A DNA stretch of 8,441 bases, taken from contig DLBP01000095.1 in the NCBI GenBank assembly GCA_002480165.1, forward strand, positions 1 through 8,441, in the 5' to 3' direction. This stretch comes from Proteobacteria bacterium UBA7821 (lineage in GTDB: Bacteria > Pseudomonadota > Gammaproteobacteria > Comchoanobacterales > Comchoanobacteraceae). The translations under genes were made by a program, and so were the position numbers. Shown in pieces: positions 1 to 6,712 of the stretch. A model generated the notes under the pieces. The model was given only the letters and a program-made list of their open reading frames with translations, searched no databases and had not been told where the DNA came from. Every line of letters starts with the position of its first letter. Position 1 is the first letter of the stretch.

Positions 1-617
1 GCCAACTGCCGACCATCGGGAGACCAGCGAGGCGATAAAATTGGCTGCTTTGATTTTAACAGCGGCTTAGGCCTTTGGCCGTCTGCATCCGATATTTCCA
101 ACTGATATTCATGATGCCCATTGTCTTTATAATCAACGAGCACATAGGCTAATTTTGAACTAAATGTCCCTGGCATACCCATGGTGTAATCATAAACAAA
201 ATCACTACAGGCGTGTGACACATCTCTGATTTCGTCATCAGTAAACTGAAATGTCTTGCTCACCACATCTACTTTGTCCTCGACATGTAGCGGAATCACT
301 CGGCACTCCAGCGTGTCATATGCACCCAATGTGCCGACATCCAACTTCACAATGTGATCTGCACCTTGGCGTTTAATGACCTGTTTGCTATCACCGAGCT
401 GACTGGTAATCATGTTAAATCGCCCACTCATTTCAAGATCATTAATAACAACTGCTGCGATTGATTCAGCTGTTTGAGTTAATTTAGCGTGATTGACACC
501 ATGCTGAACTGAGATGGGCATGCCACCTCGGACGCCCTTGTGGAGCTCAAACTGTAGTTCTGCCTGTGCAAGACTAGAGAATACCAGATAAACCAGTAAA
601 TATACATCTATTCGCAT
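1..617 (-). CDS. tolB: TolB, periplasmic beta-propeller protein of Tol-Pal (3' end cut by window edge)
   Basis: TolB is a periplasmic protein that links TolA in the inner membrane to the Pal lipoprotein during outer-membrane constriction at division. The first 205 codons are present. Residues 1-19 form a signal peptide (short charged start, hydrophobic core, A-Q-A signal peptidase I site), so the mature protein would start ELQFELHKG, the position of the TolA-binding N-terminus in E. coli TolB. The alpha/beta D1 domain follows to about residue 150. The family-typical stretch SKLAYVLVDY, then SDADGQRPKPLL and SPRWSPDGRQLA (residues 194-205), opens the first PD40 propeller blade. The ATG at 615-617 has a GAGAG seven bases upstream (625-629). 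It lies 70 bp downstream of tolA, the standard tolA-tolB order. About half of the usual ~430 residues lies beyond the edge; pal cannot be seen. Confidence 0.93.
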   Translation of the reverse strand, partial: MRIDVYLLVYLVFSSLAQAELQFELHKGVRGGMPISVQHGVNHAKLTQTAESIAAVVINDLEMSGRFNMITSQLGDSKQVIKRQGADHIVKLDVGTLGAYDTLECRVIPLHVEDKVDVVSKTFQFTDDEIRDVSHACSDFVYDYTMGMPGTFSSKLAYVLVDYKDNGHHEYQLEISDADGQRPKPLLKSKQPILSPRWSPDGRQL

Positions 618-687
618 CAATCGACTCTCGTATCATACTTGTGATAATATAACGAATATAACTGAGCGATACAAGTGGCTAGTCGAT

Positions 688-1308
688 CTATTGACCAATC
701 GAATGGCGTGGACCAAATACCAAGCGCTGAACTTTAAATTCATGATACCAATTCGAATCTTTAGGTATTGGCAGTGGCTCCGCTTTGATAATCGCCTGCT
801 TAACCGAGCGATCGAGCGCATCATTCCCACTGCTTCTGACTAACTCAAGGTCGATGATGTAACCCGATGGTGACAAATGAACAAGGTATTCACAATCTTG
901 ATCAGGCAGCGCAGATAAGGGGACATTCCATAGCCGAGTAACCGCGGTTTGCAGTGCCTGATGATACATCTCAGCTTCCTGTTTCAACTGATCTAATCCA
1001 GAGGCAATCTCTAACCGCTCCTGCTGCGCCTGCTTAAGGGCATCATCAATTCCCTCTATTACAGGCGATTGCTGTTCATCATCGAGTCCTTTGAAAGCCT
1101 TCGATTGACTCGCTGGCTGTGTATTAACTGGCGTTGTGTTATCCTGCTGACGCATCTGAGACAGCGGGGCATGTGGCGCAATACGGGCTTTGATTGTTTG
1201 GTGACTCATATTGGGCATGACAATGCCATGGGGAGAACTGGCAAATAAGTATACCGTAGCAATTGCGATGATGTGTAGGCAGGATGATATCAACAAAGAA
1301 ACTAGCAT
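688..1308 (-). CDS. tolA: TolA, inner-membrane energy-transducing protein, short form
   Basis: TolA carries proton-motive-force energy from TolQ/TolR to TolB and Pal. The 206-residue product has one N-terminal membrane anchor (about residues 3-23, IAIATVYLF core). A Gln/Ser/Pro-rich linker runs to about 80, and a predicted coiled coil spans about 85-125. The conserved TolA/TonB C-terminal domain has VRSSGNDALDRSV (157-169) and AEPLPIP (176-182), the strongest family evidence. E. coli TolA is about 420 residues; the long Ala/Lys/Glu-rich helical domain II is reduced here to one short coiled coil. The anchor lacks an obvious SHLS-type motif, though SCLH at 9-12 contains the serine and histidine. 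The ATG lies inside the last codons of xthA (ATGCTAG overlap) with no clear ribosome-binding site, so translational coupling is likely. TonB is an alternative, but the downstream tolB makes TolA the better call. Confidence 0.9.
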   Translation of the reverse strand: MLVSLLISSCLHIIAIATVYLFASSPHGIVMPNMSHQTIKARIAPHAPLSQMRQQDNTTPVNTQPASQSKAFKGLDDEQQSPVIEGIDDALKQAQQERLEIASGLDQLKQEAEMYHQALQTAVTRLWNVPLSALPDQDCEYLVHLSPSGYIIDLELVRSSGNDALDRSVKQAIIKAEPLPIPKDSNWYHEFKVQRLVFGPRHSIGQ

Positions 1309-2087
1309 TCGCTTAATTCTATTTGGTAATTGATAACCAAGGGCGCGTGATCTGAAAAAACAGGTGTGGGCATAATATGAGCAGACTCGACCCTGTCGAT
1401 TAACGGTGAACTCACAACCTGATAATCAATTCGCCAGCCGACATTTCTTTGCCGTGCTCCCGAGCGATATGACCACCAAGTATACTGATCACTCGCCTGA
1501 TTGTATGATCTGAACGCATCAACCCAGTGTTGATCAAACACTTGATCTAACCACGCTCGCTCATCGGGGAGAAAACCAGAATTTTTCCTATTTTGCTTCC
1601 AATTTTTTAAATCCTTTTCCGTGTGAGCAATATTCCAATCACCACAGATAATATAATGTCGCTCTTGCGCCGTCCAAGACTGGAGACAATGCTTATCATA
1701 ATAGGCCATTGCTTCATACTTCATGCGTTGCCTGGCATCGCCTGTCGTGCCAGAGGGCAGGTAGAGAGAGATGACTGACAGCTCATCAAAATCGATACGT
1801 AAGTGCCGACCTTCCTCATCAAACCATGGTAGACCAATACCGCTGGTAACCGAATTCGGTTTAATACGGGTGTATATAGCAACACCACTGTAACCCTTTT
1901 TAACGGCATCAGAATGATAGACGTGGTAACCCTCTAAGCCAAAATACTTATCTGTTAGAGAATCAAGCTGTGCTTTTGTTTCTTGTAAACACAAGATGTC
2001 AACCGACTGTCCCAGAAACCATTCAAAAAACCCTTTGGCAGCCGCTGATCGTATCCCATTGACATTGACAGTCATCACTCGCAGCAC
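1302..2087 (-). CDS. xthA: Exodeoxyribonuclease III / AP endonuclease (XthA family)
   Basis: This Mg-dependent base-excision-repair enzyme cleaves the backbone 5' of abasic sites and has 3'-phosphodiesterase/exonuclease activity. The product is 261 residues in the endonuclease/exonuclease/phosphatase fold. Catalytic residues of the family are all visible: Asn8 in NVNGIR, Glu36 in LQETKAQ, Tyr109 in SLYLPSG, Asp150 and Asn152 in CGDWNIAH, Asp221 in VGWRIDY, and Asp246-His247 in FSDHAPL. WWSYR followed by GARQRNVGWRIDY is typical of the APE1/ExoA-like branch. I chose the GTG at 2085-2087 because an AGGGAG lies six bases upstream and the resulting start (MLRVMTVNVNGIRSA) matches family N-termini. 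An ATG ten codons earlier (2115-2117) would place that Shine-Dalgarno inside the gene. It follows queH by 75 bp and overlaps tolA by seven bases. Confidence 0.93.
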   Translation of the reverse strand: MLRVMTVNVNGIRSAAAKGFFEWFLGQSVDILCLQETKAQLDSLTDKYFGLEGYHVYHSDAVKKGYSGVAIYTRIKPNSVTSGIGLPWFDEEGRHLRIDFDELSVISLYLPSGTTGDARQRMKYEAMAYYDKHCLQSWTAQERHYIICGDWNIAHTEKDLKNWKQNRKNSGFLPDERAWLDQVFDQHWVDAFRSYNQASDQYTWWSYRSGARQRNVGWRIDYQVVSSPLIDRVESAHIMPTPVFSDHAPLVINYQIELSEC

Positions 2088-2093
2088 ATCATT

Positions 2094-2099
2094 CTCCCT
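2094..2099 (-). promoter_or_regulatory. Ribosome-binding site of xthA, deciding its GTG start
   Basis: The minus-strand sequence AGGGAG sits six bases before the GTG at 2085-2087. It is the best Shine-Dalgarno in the neighbourhood, and it supports the GTG over the in-frame ATG at 2115-2117. Confidence 0.7.
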
Positions 2100-2116
2100 G
2101 TTAGCGATACGATACA

Positions 2117-2146
2117 ATATTACAATAAACGACTCACCAAAATCAA
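2117..2146 (-). promoter_or_regulatory. Possible sigma-70 promoter upstream of xthA-tolA-tolB
   Basis: In the 75-bp queH-xthA gap the minus strand has TTGATT (2141-2146) and TAATAT (2117-2122), separated by 18 bases. Each hexamer matches the consensus at four of six positions. It could drive the xthA-tolAB part separately, but AT-rich gaps give such matches by chance. Confidence 0.28.
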
Positions 2147-2162
2147 CTAGCTGACTGAATTG

Positions 2163-2810
2163 CTAATCACAGCTCTTCTCGCCATAGTAATCCTTGCCTA
2201 TTTCTACACGTGGGAAACCATTTCTTCGTCGCCTGTTGTTCGTATCACGCAACGAATAGACACAGCCGCAGTATTGCTGCTGATAAAATTTCTGCTGATG
2301 ACTAATCATTGACATACGCTTGACACCGCCTCCTTTACGCCAATTAATCGTCCAGTAATCCAGTGCTTCATAAGGCTCTGCTGCCCTTAGACCGCAAGCA
2401 TTAATCTGATCCATATTTTTCCAGCGTGATATCCCAAGTGAGCTGCTGATTAGATCATAGCCATGTTTAGCAGCATAAGCAGCTGTGTGTTCAAAACGCA
2501 TGTCGAAGCAATGAGTACAGCGTTGACCACGCTCTGGAGTTAACTCAAAGCCTTTGGTTCGATCAAACCAGTTTTTGACATCATAATCGGCATCAATCAT
2601 TGGTATGTTGTGCTGATCAGCAAAACGCTTATTTTCATCTTTTCGCAATAAATACTCTTTTTGAGGATGTATGTTTGGATTATAAAAATAAATAACGAAT
2701 GTGATATCAGAATCGACTAACCGCTGCATTAGGTCACCAGCACATGGGGCGCAACAAGAGTGTAATAGCAATCGTTTCTTGCCTGTTGGCAGCTGTAATT
2801 GATAGTCCAT
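2163..2810 (-). CDS. queH: Epoxyqueuosine reductase QueH
   Basis: QueH reduces epoxyqueuosine to queuosine at tRNA wobble position 34, the last step of the pathway; it is the non-homologous alternative to QueG. The 215-residue product shows the QueH (former DUF208) signature in order. These are HSCCAPC (Cys19, Cys20, Cys23), YNPNIHPQKEYLLR, ERGQRCTHCFDMR (Cys98, Cys101), WRKGGG, and YCGCVYSLRDTN (Cys181, Cys183). These cysteines serve the iron-sulfur cluster and adjacent metal site in the family. The last motif and the WRKGGG segment resemble gammaproteobacterial members. An in-frame TTG two codons upstream is possible, but the ATG at 2808-2810 has AAGGA nine bases before it (2820-2824), a better spacing than three bases for TTG. 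The gene starts 13 bp after the purL-like stop, with its ribosome-binding site overlapping that stop, so the two are probably cotranscribed. Confidence 0.94.
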   Translation of the reverse strand: MDYQLQLPTGKKRLLLHSCCAPCAGDLMQRLVDSDITFVIYFYNPNIHPQKEYLLRKDENKRFADQHNIPMIDADYDVKNWFDRTKGFELTPERGQRCTHCFDMRFEHTAAYAAKHGYDLISSSLGISRWKNMDQINACGLRAAEPYEALDYWTINWRKGGGVKRMSMISHQQKFYQQQYCGCVYSLRDTNNRRRRNGFPRVEIGKDYYGEKSCD

Positions 2811-2819
2811 AGTCAATGA

Positions 2820-2824
2820 TCCTT
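2820..2824 (-). promoter_or_regulatory. Ribosome-binding site of queH, touching the upstream stop codon
   Basis: AAGGA on the minus strand begins at the last base of the purL-like TAA stop (2824-2826) and lies nine bases before the ATG. It favours ATG over the upstream TTG and suggests coupled translation. Confidence 0.6.
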
Positions 2825-5800
2825 TAGGACAACGGTGGCCTTTCTTTATGACGCGCTAAAACCCATTGTCGAGCATTCTCAAATACCTTTATCCAAGGAG
2901 AACATAAGTCGCTAGACATGTCAACTCGCCAGGTCTCTTGTGTTGAAAAAACACAGCGCTCAGGATGAGCCATCAATGATGTCACCAAGCCTGAATTAGA
3001 TGTGTAACCACAGATACCTTGGTCAGATCCAAAAGGGTTGGCTGGATAAGATTCTACCACATCACCATGATTGTTTACGTATTTCATCACCACATCGCGA
3101 TTCACTAACCCACTCGAGTTAGAATCACAACGGCCAAAACCATTGGCAACAGACACAACCAACTGAGAGCCAGCCATCCCTTCAAATAAGATACTTGAAG
3201 ATGATTCAATGACCACATTGACATAACGACATTCAAATTGCAGTGAACTATTCTGCTGCCAAGGTTGCCAATGATCTGTCCCAGGTATGATGTCTCTCAA
3301 GTGATATAGTAAATGACAACCACTGCCAACAGCCAGGGTAAACGCATCCGTTCGACTAAAGAAACGCTTGAATTCATCGAAGACGTGAGGATGTTTCCTT
3401 CGGATAACTTCGGCCCAGGCAAGACCCGGCTTAGGAGAGTCTCCAAACGACGCTCCCGATGCGACGACCAATCCATCGAACATGGCTAATGTCTCATGAC
3501 CGTACTCAATATCGCGTGTTGTGATATCTGAAACCATAAAGCCTGCCTGTCGACAAGCCATGGCCAGCGGCATATAACCCGTGGAGCCCTGCTCTCTTAA
3601 TATCGCAACCTTTGGAGAATCTGCTGTGATTTCGTGACATAAATTTCGAGAATATTCAAATAATACCTTTTCAGATAAACGCAATAGATCATTGTATACA
3701 ATACCTGACATTAGATCGGAGGACACCTCTTCTTTACCATGACATTTTTGAACTCGATGTGAAAAAAAAGACCAATGCTCGTGAAGAGTGGGCATCTCAG
3801 CGTGATAGATCGTTTTATTTCGATAACTCATCTTAACCTGGTTGGTATCAGCCAGGCTACCGACTGGCCAAATTTTATTGGTAAAGCCAGCTTGCTCAAA
3901 TTGATCCATCACCAACATAAAATCTGACTTTCTTATCTGAATAATTGCCCCTGGCCCCTCAGTTAATAGTTCCTCTAGCGGATCAGAACCAAAACCATCG
4001 GCCATGATGTGAATACCCGATCCGGATGCAAATGCCATTTCTAGTAGAGTAATAAAAAACCCACCATCTGACCTATCGTGGTAAGCAACCAAGTGATTGT
4101 CTCGATTAAGGCTCTGAATTAGATTAAAGAAATCCAACACCAGTGGCAAATCAGCAGTCGCTGACTTGTTTTGGTACTCCCTCATGACTTCAGCATAAGC
4201 CGAACCAGCCAGACCATCGCCACCCTCAGATAGATCAATTGCCAGTAGTTCGTAGCCATCCGTCACCTGACAGACGGGTGACAAGGTTTTTTTGACATCC
4301 AACACTCGACTGGTTGCTGTTGCCACAAAATTAACTGGATTGATTGTCCCTGATTCTAACCAATCAGCCGAACCCAGAGATAGCTTTAGACGATTATCCT
4401 GTGAACACAGATCAACCAACTCTTTAAGGGCGCTGTGGGCATCATCATATCCTGCAGGGTCATCCCGACGAACAGATAAGGAGACATTCAGTGACACATG
4501 ACTCAAATCACCACAGAAAGCCGCAGCAATATTTGTTAAAGACTCTGAAACCGATAGCCATAAACTGTGCTTGACATTAGTCCAAGCAACAGCGGGACGC
4601 TCACCAAATGCGATTGCCTCACCGGTCTGATCCAGCACATGTGTTTGAACCACACCAACATCGGCAACTGGTACCTGATACGGGCCGACAAAAGGATCTC
4701 TTGTGACTAAGCCAGAAACATATCGATCTTGTATAACCATTAATTCTGTTTTATCGGATAGTGATGGTAAATGTAATATTTTTTTGACCAGTTTTTTAAA
4801 GACGGCTTGTGTTGGTCTTGAATGTCCGCAGATAAACTTGGGTGTGTTGCTATGCTCAAATGCCTGGCCTGTTGGTGATTCATCCAATCTATCGATCTGA
4901 ATATTTAAAATATCCTGCCCAATATTCTCATCGTGCACACGTATCATTTGATGCTTAGTCAAACAACCAATCACTGAAACAGCATAACGCTCGCGGCTAG
5001 CGTAATCGAATAGCAGGGGAATCTGTTCACTTTCGACTACAATTAAAAATCTCCCGCCAGACTCTGACAACCAAATATCGTGAACTGACATGTCTCTGCC
5101 AGCGGTTGGGATTTGCCTAATCTCAACTTCAGCACCACACTTACTTTTGTGACAAATATCTCTAACTGCCGCCGCCAGGCCACCCTCAGCAACCATTTCC
5201 ACATCTAAAATAGGGTTTGCATCACCCAGAGCTAGACAACTGTGTATTAAACGCTCCAACCGTGCAAGACTATCTGGATTCGTATAAGGAAATAGCTTGC
5301 TCGCTTGACTCTCAGACTGGGTGGTCGACCATGGATTAATACCAATGCCAGTTGGCATGATATCATCACCAATATAGATCAACCTTAAGCCTTCGTGTAA
5401 ATAGCCGTGTTGGTATATATCTTTTGGCATAGTCCCAATATCAGATGTATGGAGTAGATTTTGCAAACCTGCTCGCCTGGAGGACATTTTAGGCTTGTAT
5501 AGTCTCCTTAAATAACCAGATATAATGGGCTTGCCGATTCGATTGCTGGCTAGGCATAGCCCAGAAATGACATCATCTAACCAATGTGACTGGTCGATAT
5601 GATTGCCATCAACCAATGTTAAACCAACAGCCAGGCAGCGGGTGACTGCACCATTATTCATCGCGGTAATCGTTCTAGTTCCCTTAACCGCGGCACGTTC
5701 TCCAGCCAAAAAAGCACACACTTGTAAGAGATGATGATGAGATAAATTAGTCACACAGTAATTATCCTCAGTGTAAAAATCAACATAGTGGCGTGTTCTT

Positions 5801-6660
5801 GGGTTAATCAGTGCTAGGTGACCGGGTTTTGAATCGATCACAAGTGAAATGCCGTGTGATAGATCACTGGTCAATCTATCGGTGTGAAAAAGGTCTGATA
5901 GTGATTCATGGCTGGATCCTAATCCAGTGTGCCTAATGCTACGCAGCTGTTTAATGAAGTCGTAGGCCAACACGGTTAAAATCTCTATTTTACTAATTGG
6001 CTCTTGTAGGCCTTGAATCATCACGTTAATGTTATCGGGTAAATGATCAACAATCTGTTCTGCTTGAATCATAGCTAAAGCAGTTGGTTTGTCATACATT
6101 TTACTGTGCTCAAAACTCACATCGCGCACAACAATTTCTGACTGTTCAAATGGCGCATTTTTAATATGTAAGCTGTGAGAGGTATAAGGCTGATAGTCGT
6201 TGGCTTGATCCAGTCTGGTTAATAATATTTGCCAGGCAGAATTATGAAGCACATTAATAGACTGATGGTTAGCCAGCCCCAGCGCATCGCCCGATAAATT
6301 GGTGATCACATACAACCAAGCAACATCAATGTGAATTAAGCTTTTAAATAGACCAATTGACAGTAATTCTGACAAGTCTGCAGACCATATATGTGACAGC
6401 TCTGGTTTTGGCATGACGACACAGTAAGACTGTAGTCGATCAAATTCATTGTGATCAATCAATGAGGCATTTAATAATTGGCATACAGACGTCAGTTCAT
6501 CATCAGGAATCTCCTGCATGTGGTGGACTAAATACACGCACCGGACTTCCTTGACCTCTATTTCATTAGATACTTGTTTTAATCGGTGAATGTATTTATG
6601 CTGATCTGGTGATATGCGTCTGGAGTGATCAATAAAAAAACTCAACGTGGATTCATGCAT
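2824..6660 (-). CDS. PurL (FGAM synthase) homologue lacking catalytic motifs; probable pseudoenzyme
   Basis: Active PurL converts FGAR, ATP and glutamine to FGAM in purine synthesis. This 1278-residue product matches the single-chain form in length (E. coli about 1295) and domain order: PurS-like N-terminus (about 1-145), linker, two-part synthetase (about 220-1000), and C-terminal class I glutamine amidotransferase (about 1016-1270). Clear homology includes LGDANPIL (478-485), VTRDPFVGPYQVPVAD (652-667), TGEAIAFGER (679-688), VAYHDRSDGG (858-867), KVAILREQG (1017-1025) and HPER (1232-1235). Catalytic signatures recalled from E. coli PurL are absent. GVCNGCQ is VGSGCH (1111-1116), ETHNHPTAI is replaced around TNLSHHHLL, GGEIRDEGATG around VKGTRTITAMNNG, GGGAASS by INPWSTT, and GKDS by GSAD. 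NSEHCRH has no counterpart near 230-245. The open frame over 3.8 kb argues against decay. The gene symbol is withheld because FGAM synthase activity is doubtful. The start ATG is followed by a sensible N-terminus, but the Shine-Dalgarno (AGAG) is weak. Confidence 0.88.
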   Translation of the reverse strand: MHESTLSFFIDHSRRISPDQHKYIHRLKQVSNEIEVKEVRCVYLVHHMQEIPDDELTSVCQLLNASLIDHNEFDRLQSYCVVMPKPELSHIWSADLSELLSIGLFKSLIHIDVAWLYVITNLSGDALGLANHQSINVLHNSAWQILLTRLDQANDYQPYTSHSLHIKNAPFEQSEIVVRDVSFEHSKMYDKPTALAMIQAEQIVDHLPDNINVMIQGLQEPISKIEILTVLAYDFIKQLRSIRHTGLGSSHESLSDLFHTDRLTSDLSHGISLVIDSKPGHLALINPRTRHYVDFYTEDNYCVTNLSHHHLLQVCAFLAGERAAVKGTRTITAMNNGAVTRCLAVGLTLVDGNHIDQSHWLDDVISGLCLASNRIGKPIISGYLRRLYKPKMSSRRAGLQNLLHTSDIGTMPKDIYQHGYLHEGLRLIYIGDDIMPTGIGINPWSTTQSESQASKLFPYTNPDSLARLERLIHSCLALGDANPILDVEMVAEGGLAAAVRDICHKSKCGAEVEIRQIPTAGRDMSVHDIWLSESGGRFLIVVESEQIPLLFDYASRERYAVSVIGCLTKHQMIRVHDENIGQDILNIQIDRLDESPTGQAFEHSNTPKFICGHSRPTQAVFKKLVKKILHLPSLSDKTELMVIQDRYVSGLVTRDPFVGPYQVPVADVGVVQTHVLDQTGEAIAFGERPAVAWTNVKHSLWLSVSESLTNIAAAFCGDLSHVSLNVSLSVRRDDPAGYDDAHSALKELVDLCSQDNRLKLSLGSADWLESGTINPVNFVATATSRVLDVKKTLSPVCQVTDGYELLAIDLSEGGDGLAGSAYAEVMREYQNKSATADLPLVLDFFNLIQSLNRDNHLVAYHDRSDGGFFITLLEMAFASGSGIHIMADGFGSDPLEELLTEGPGAIIQIRKSDFMLVMDQFEQAGFTNKIWPVGSLADTNQVKMSYRNKTIYHAEMPTLHEHWSFFSHRVQKCHGKEEVSSDLMSGIVYNDLLRLSEKVLFEYSRNLCHEITADSPKVAILREQGSTGYMPLAMACRQAGFMVSDITTRDIEYGHETLAMFDGLVVASGASFGDSPKPGLAWAEVIRRKHPHVFDEFKRFFSRTDAFTLAVGSGCHLLYHLRDIIPGTDHWQPWQQNSSLQFECRYVNVVIESSSSILFEGMAGSQLVVSVANGFGRCDSNSSGLVNRDVVMKYVNNHGDVVESYPANPFGSDQGICGYTSNSGLVTSLMAHPERCVFSTQETWRVDMSSDLCSPWIKVFENARQWVLARHKERPPLS

Positions 6661-6677
6661 TAGCCGGCTCTATAGTA

Positions 6678-6694
6678 ACTATAATAATTATAGT
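6678..6694. repeat. Small AT-rich inverted repeat upstream of the purL homologue
   Basis: ACTATAA and TTATAGT form seven-base arms around a three-base spacer, in the 52-bp gap between the glycosyltransferase stop and the purL-like start. It overlaps a perfect minus-strand TATAAT (6687-6692). It could be an operator or just AT-rich promoter sequence; it has no GC stem or T tract, so it is not a convincing terminator. Confidence 0.4.
6687..6692 (-). promoter_or_regulatory. Possible -10 element for the purL homologue
   Basis: A perfect TATAAT lies 26 bases upstream of the ATG at 6658-6660, which would give a leader of about 20 bases. No good -35 is visible at the expected spacing (TAAGCA around 6710-6715), and the upstream gene ends at 6713, so readthrough from the glycosyltransferase is equally possible. 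Confidence 0.35.
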
Positions 6695-6712
6695 CGACTT
6701 TTATCATTTTGC

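Noticed and set aside
633..830. 65-codon minus-strand frame overlapping the tolA 3' end
   Set aside because: It lies in another frame of the well-supported tolA and has no recognisable domain.
1721..1909. 62-codon minus-strand frame inside xthA
   Set aside because: It sits wholly within the catalytic core of xthA in another frame; it is a shadow.
2811..2816. TTG start for queH two codons upstream
   Set aside because: It would leave only three bases after AAGGA; the ATG at 2808-2810 has nine.
4292..4900. Two plus-strand frames (4292-4501 and 4703-4900) within the purL homologue
   Set aside because: They are antisense to conserved PurL segments such as QVPVAD and SLTNIAA, with no promoter or known domain.
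2824..6660. Loss of PurL motifs explained by frameshift or sequencing error
   Set aside because: The frame stays open and homologous on both sides of every altered motif, and the changes are spread over the whole protein as substitutions and an in-frame deletion.
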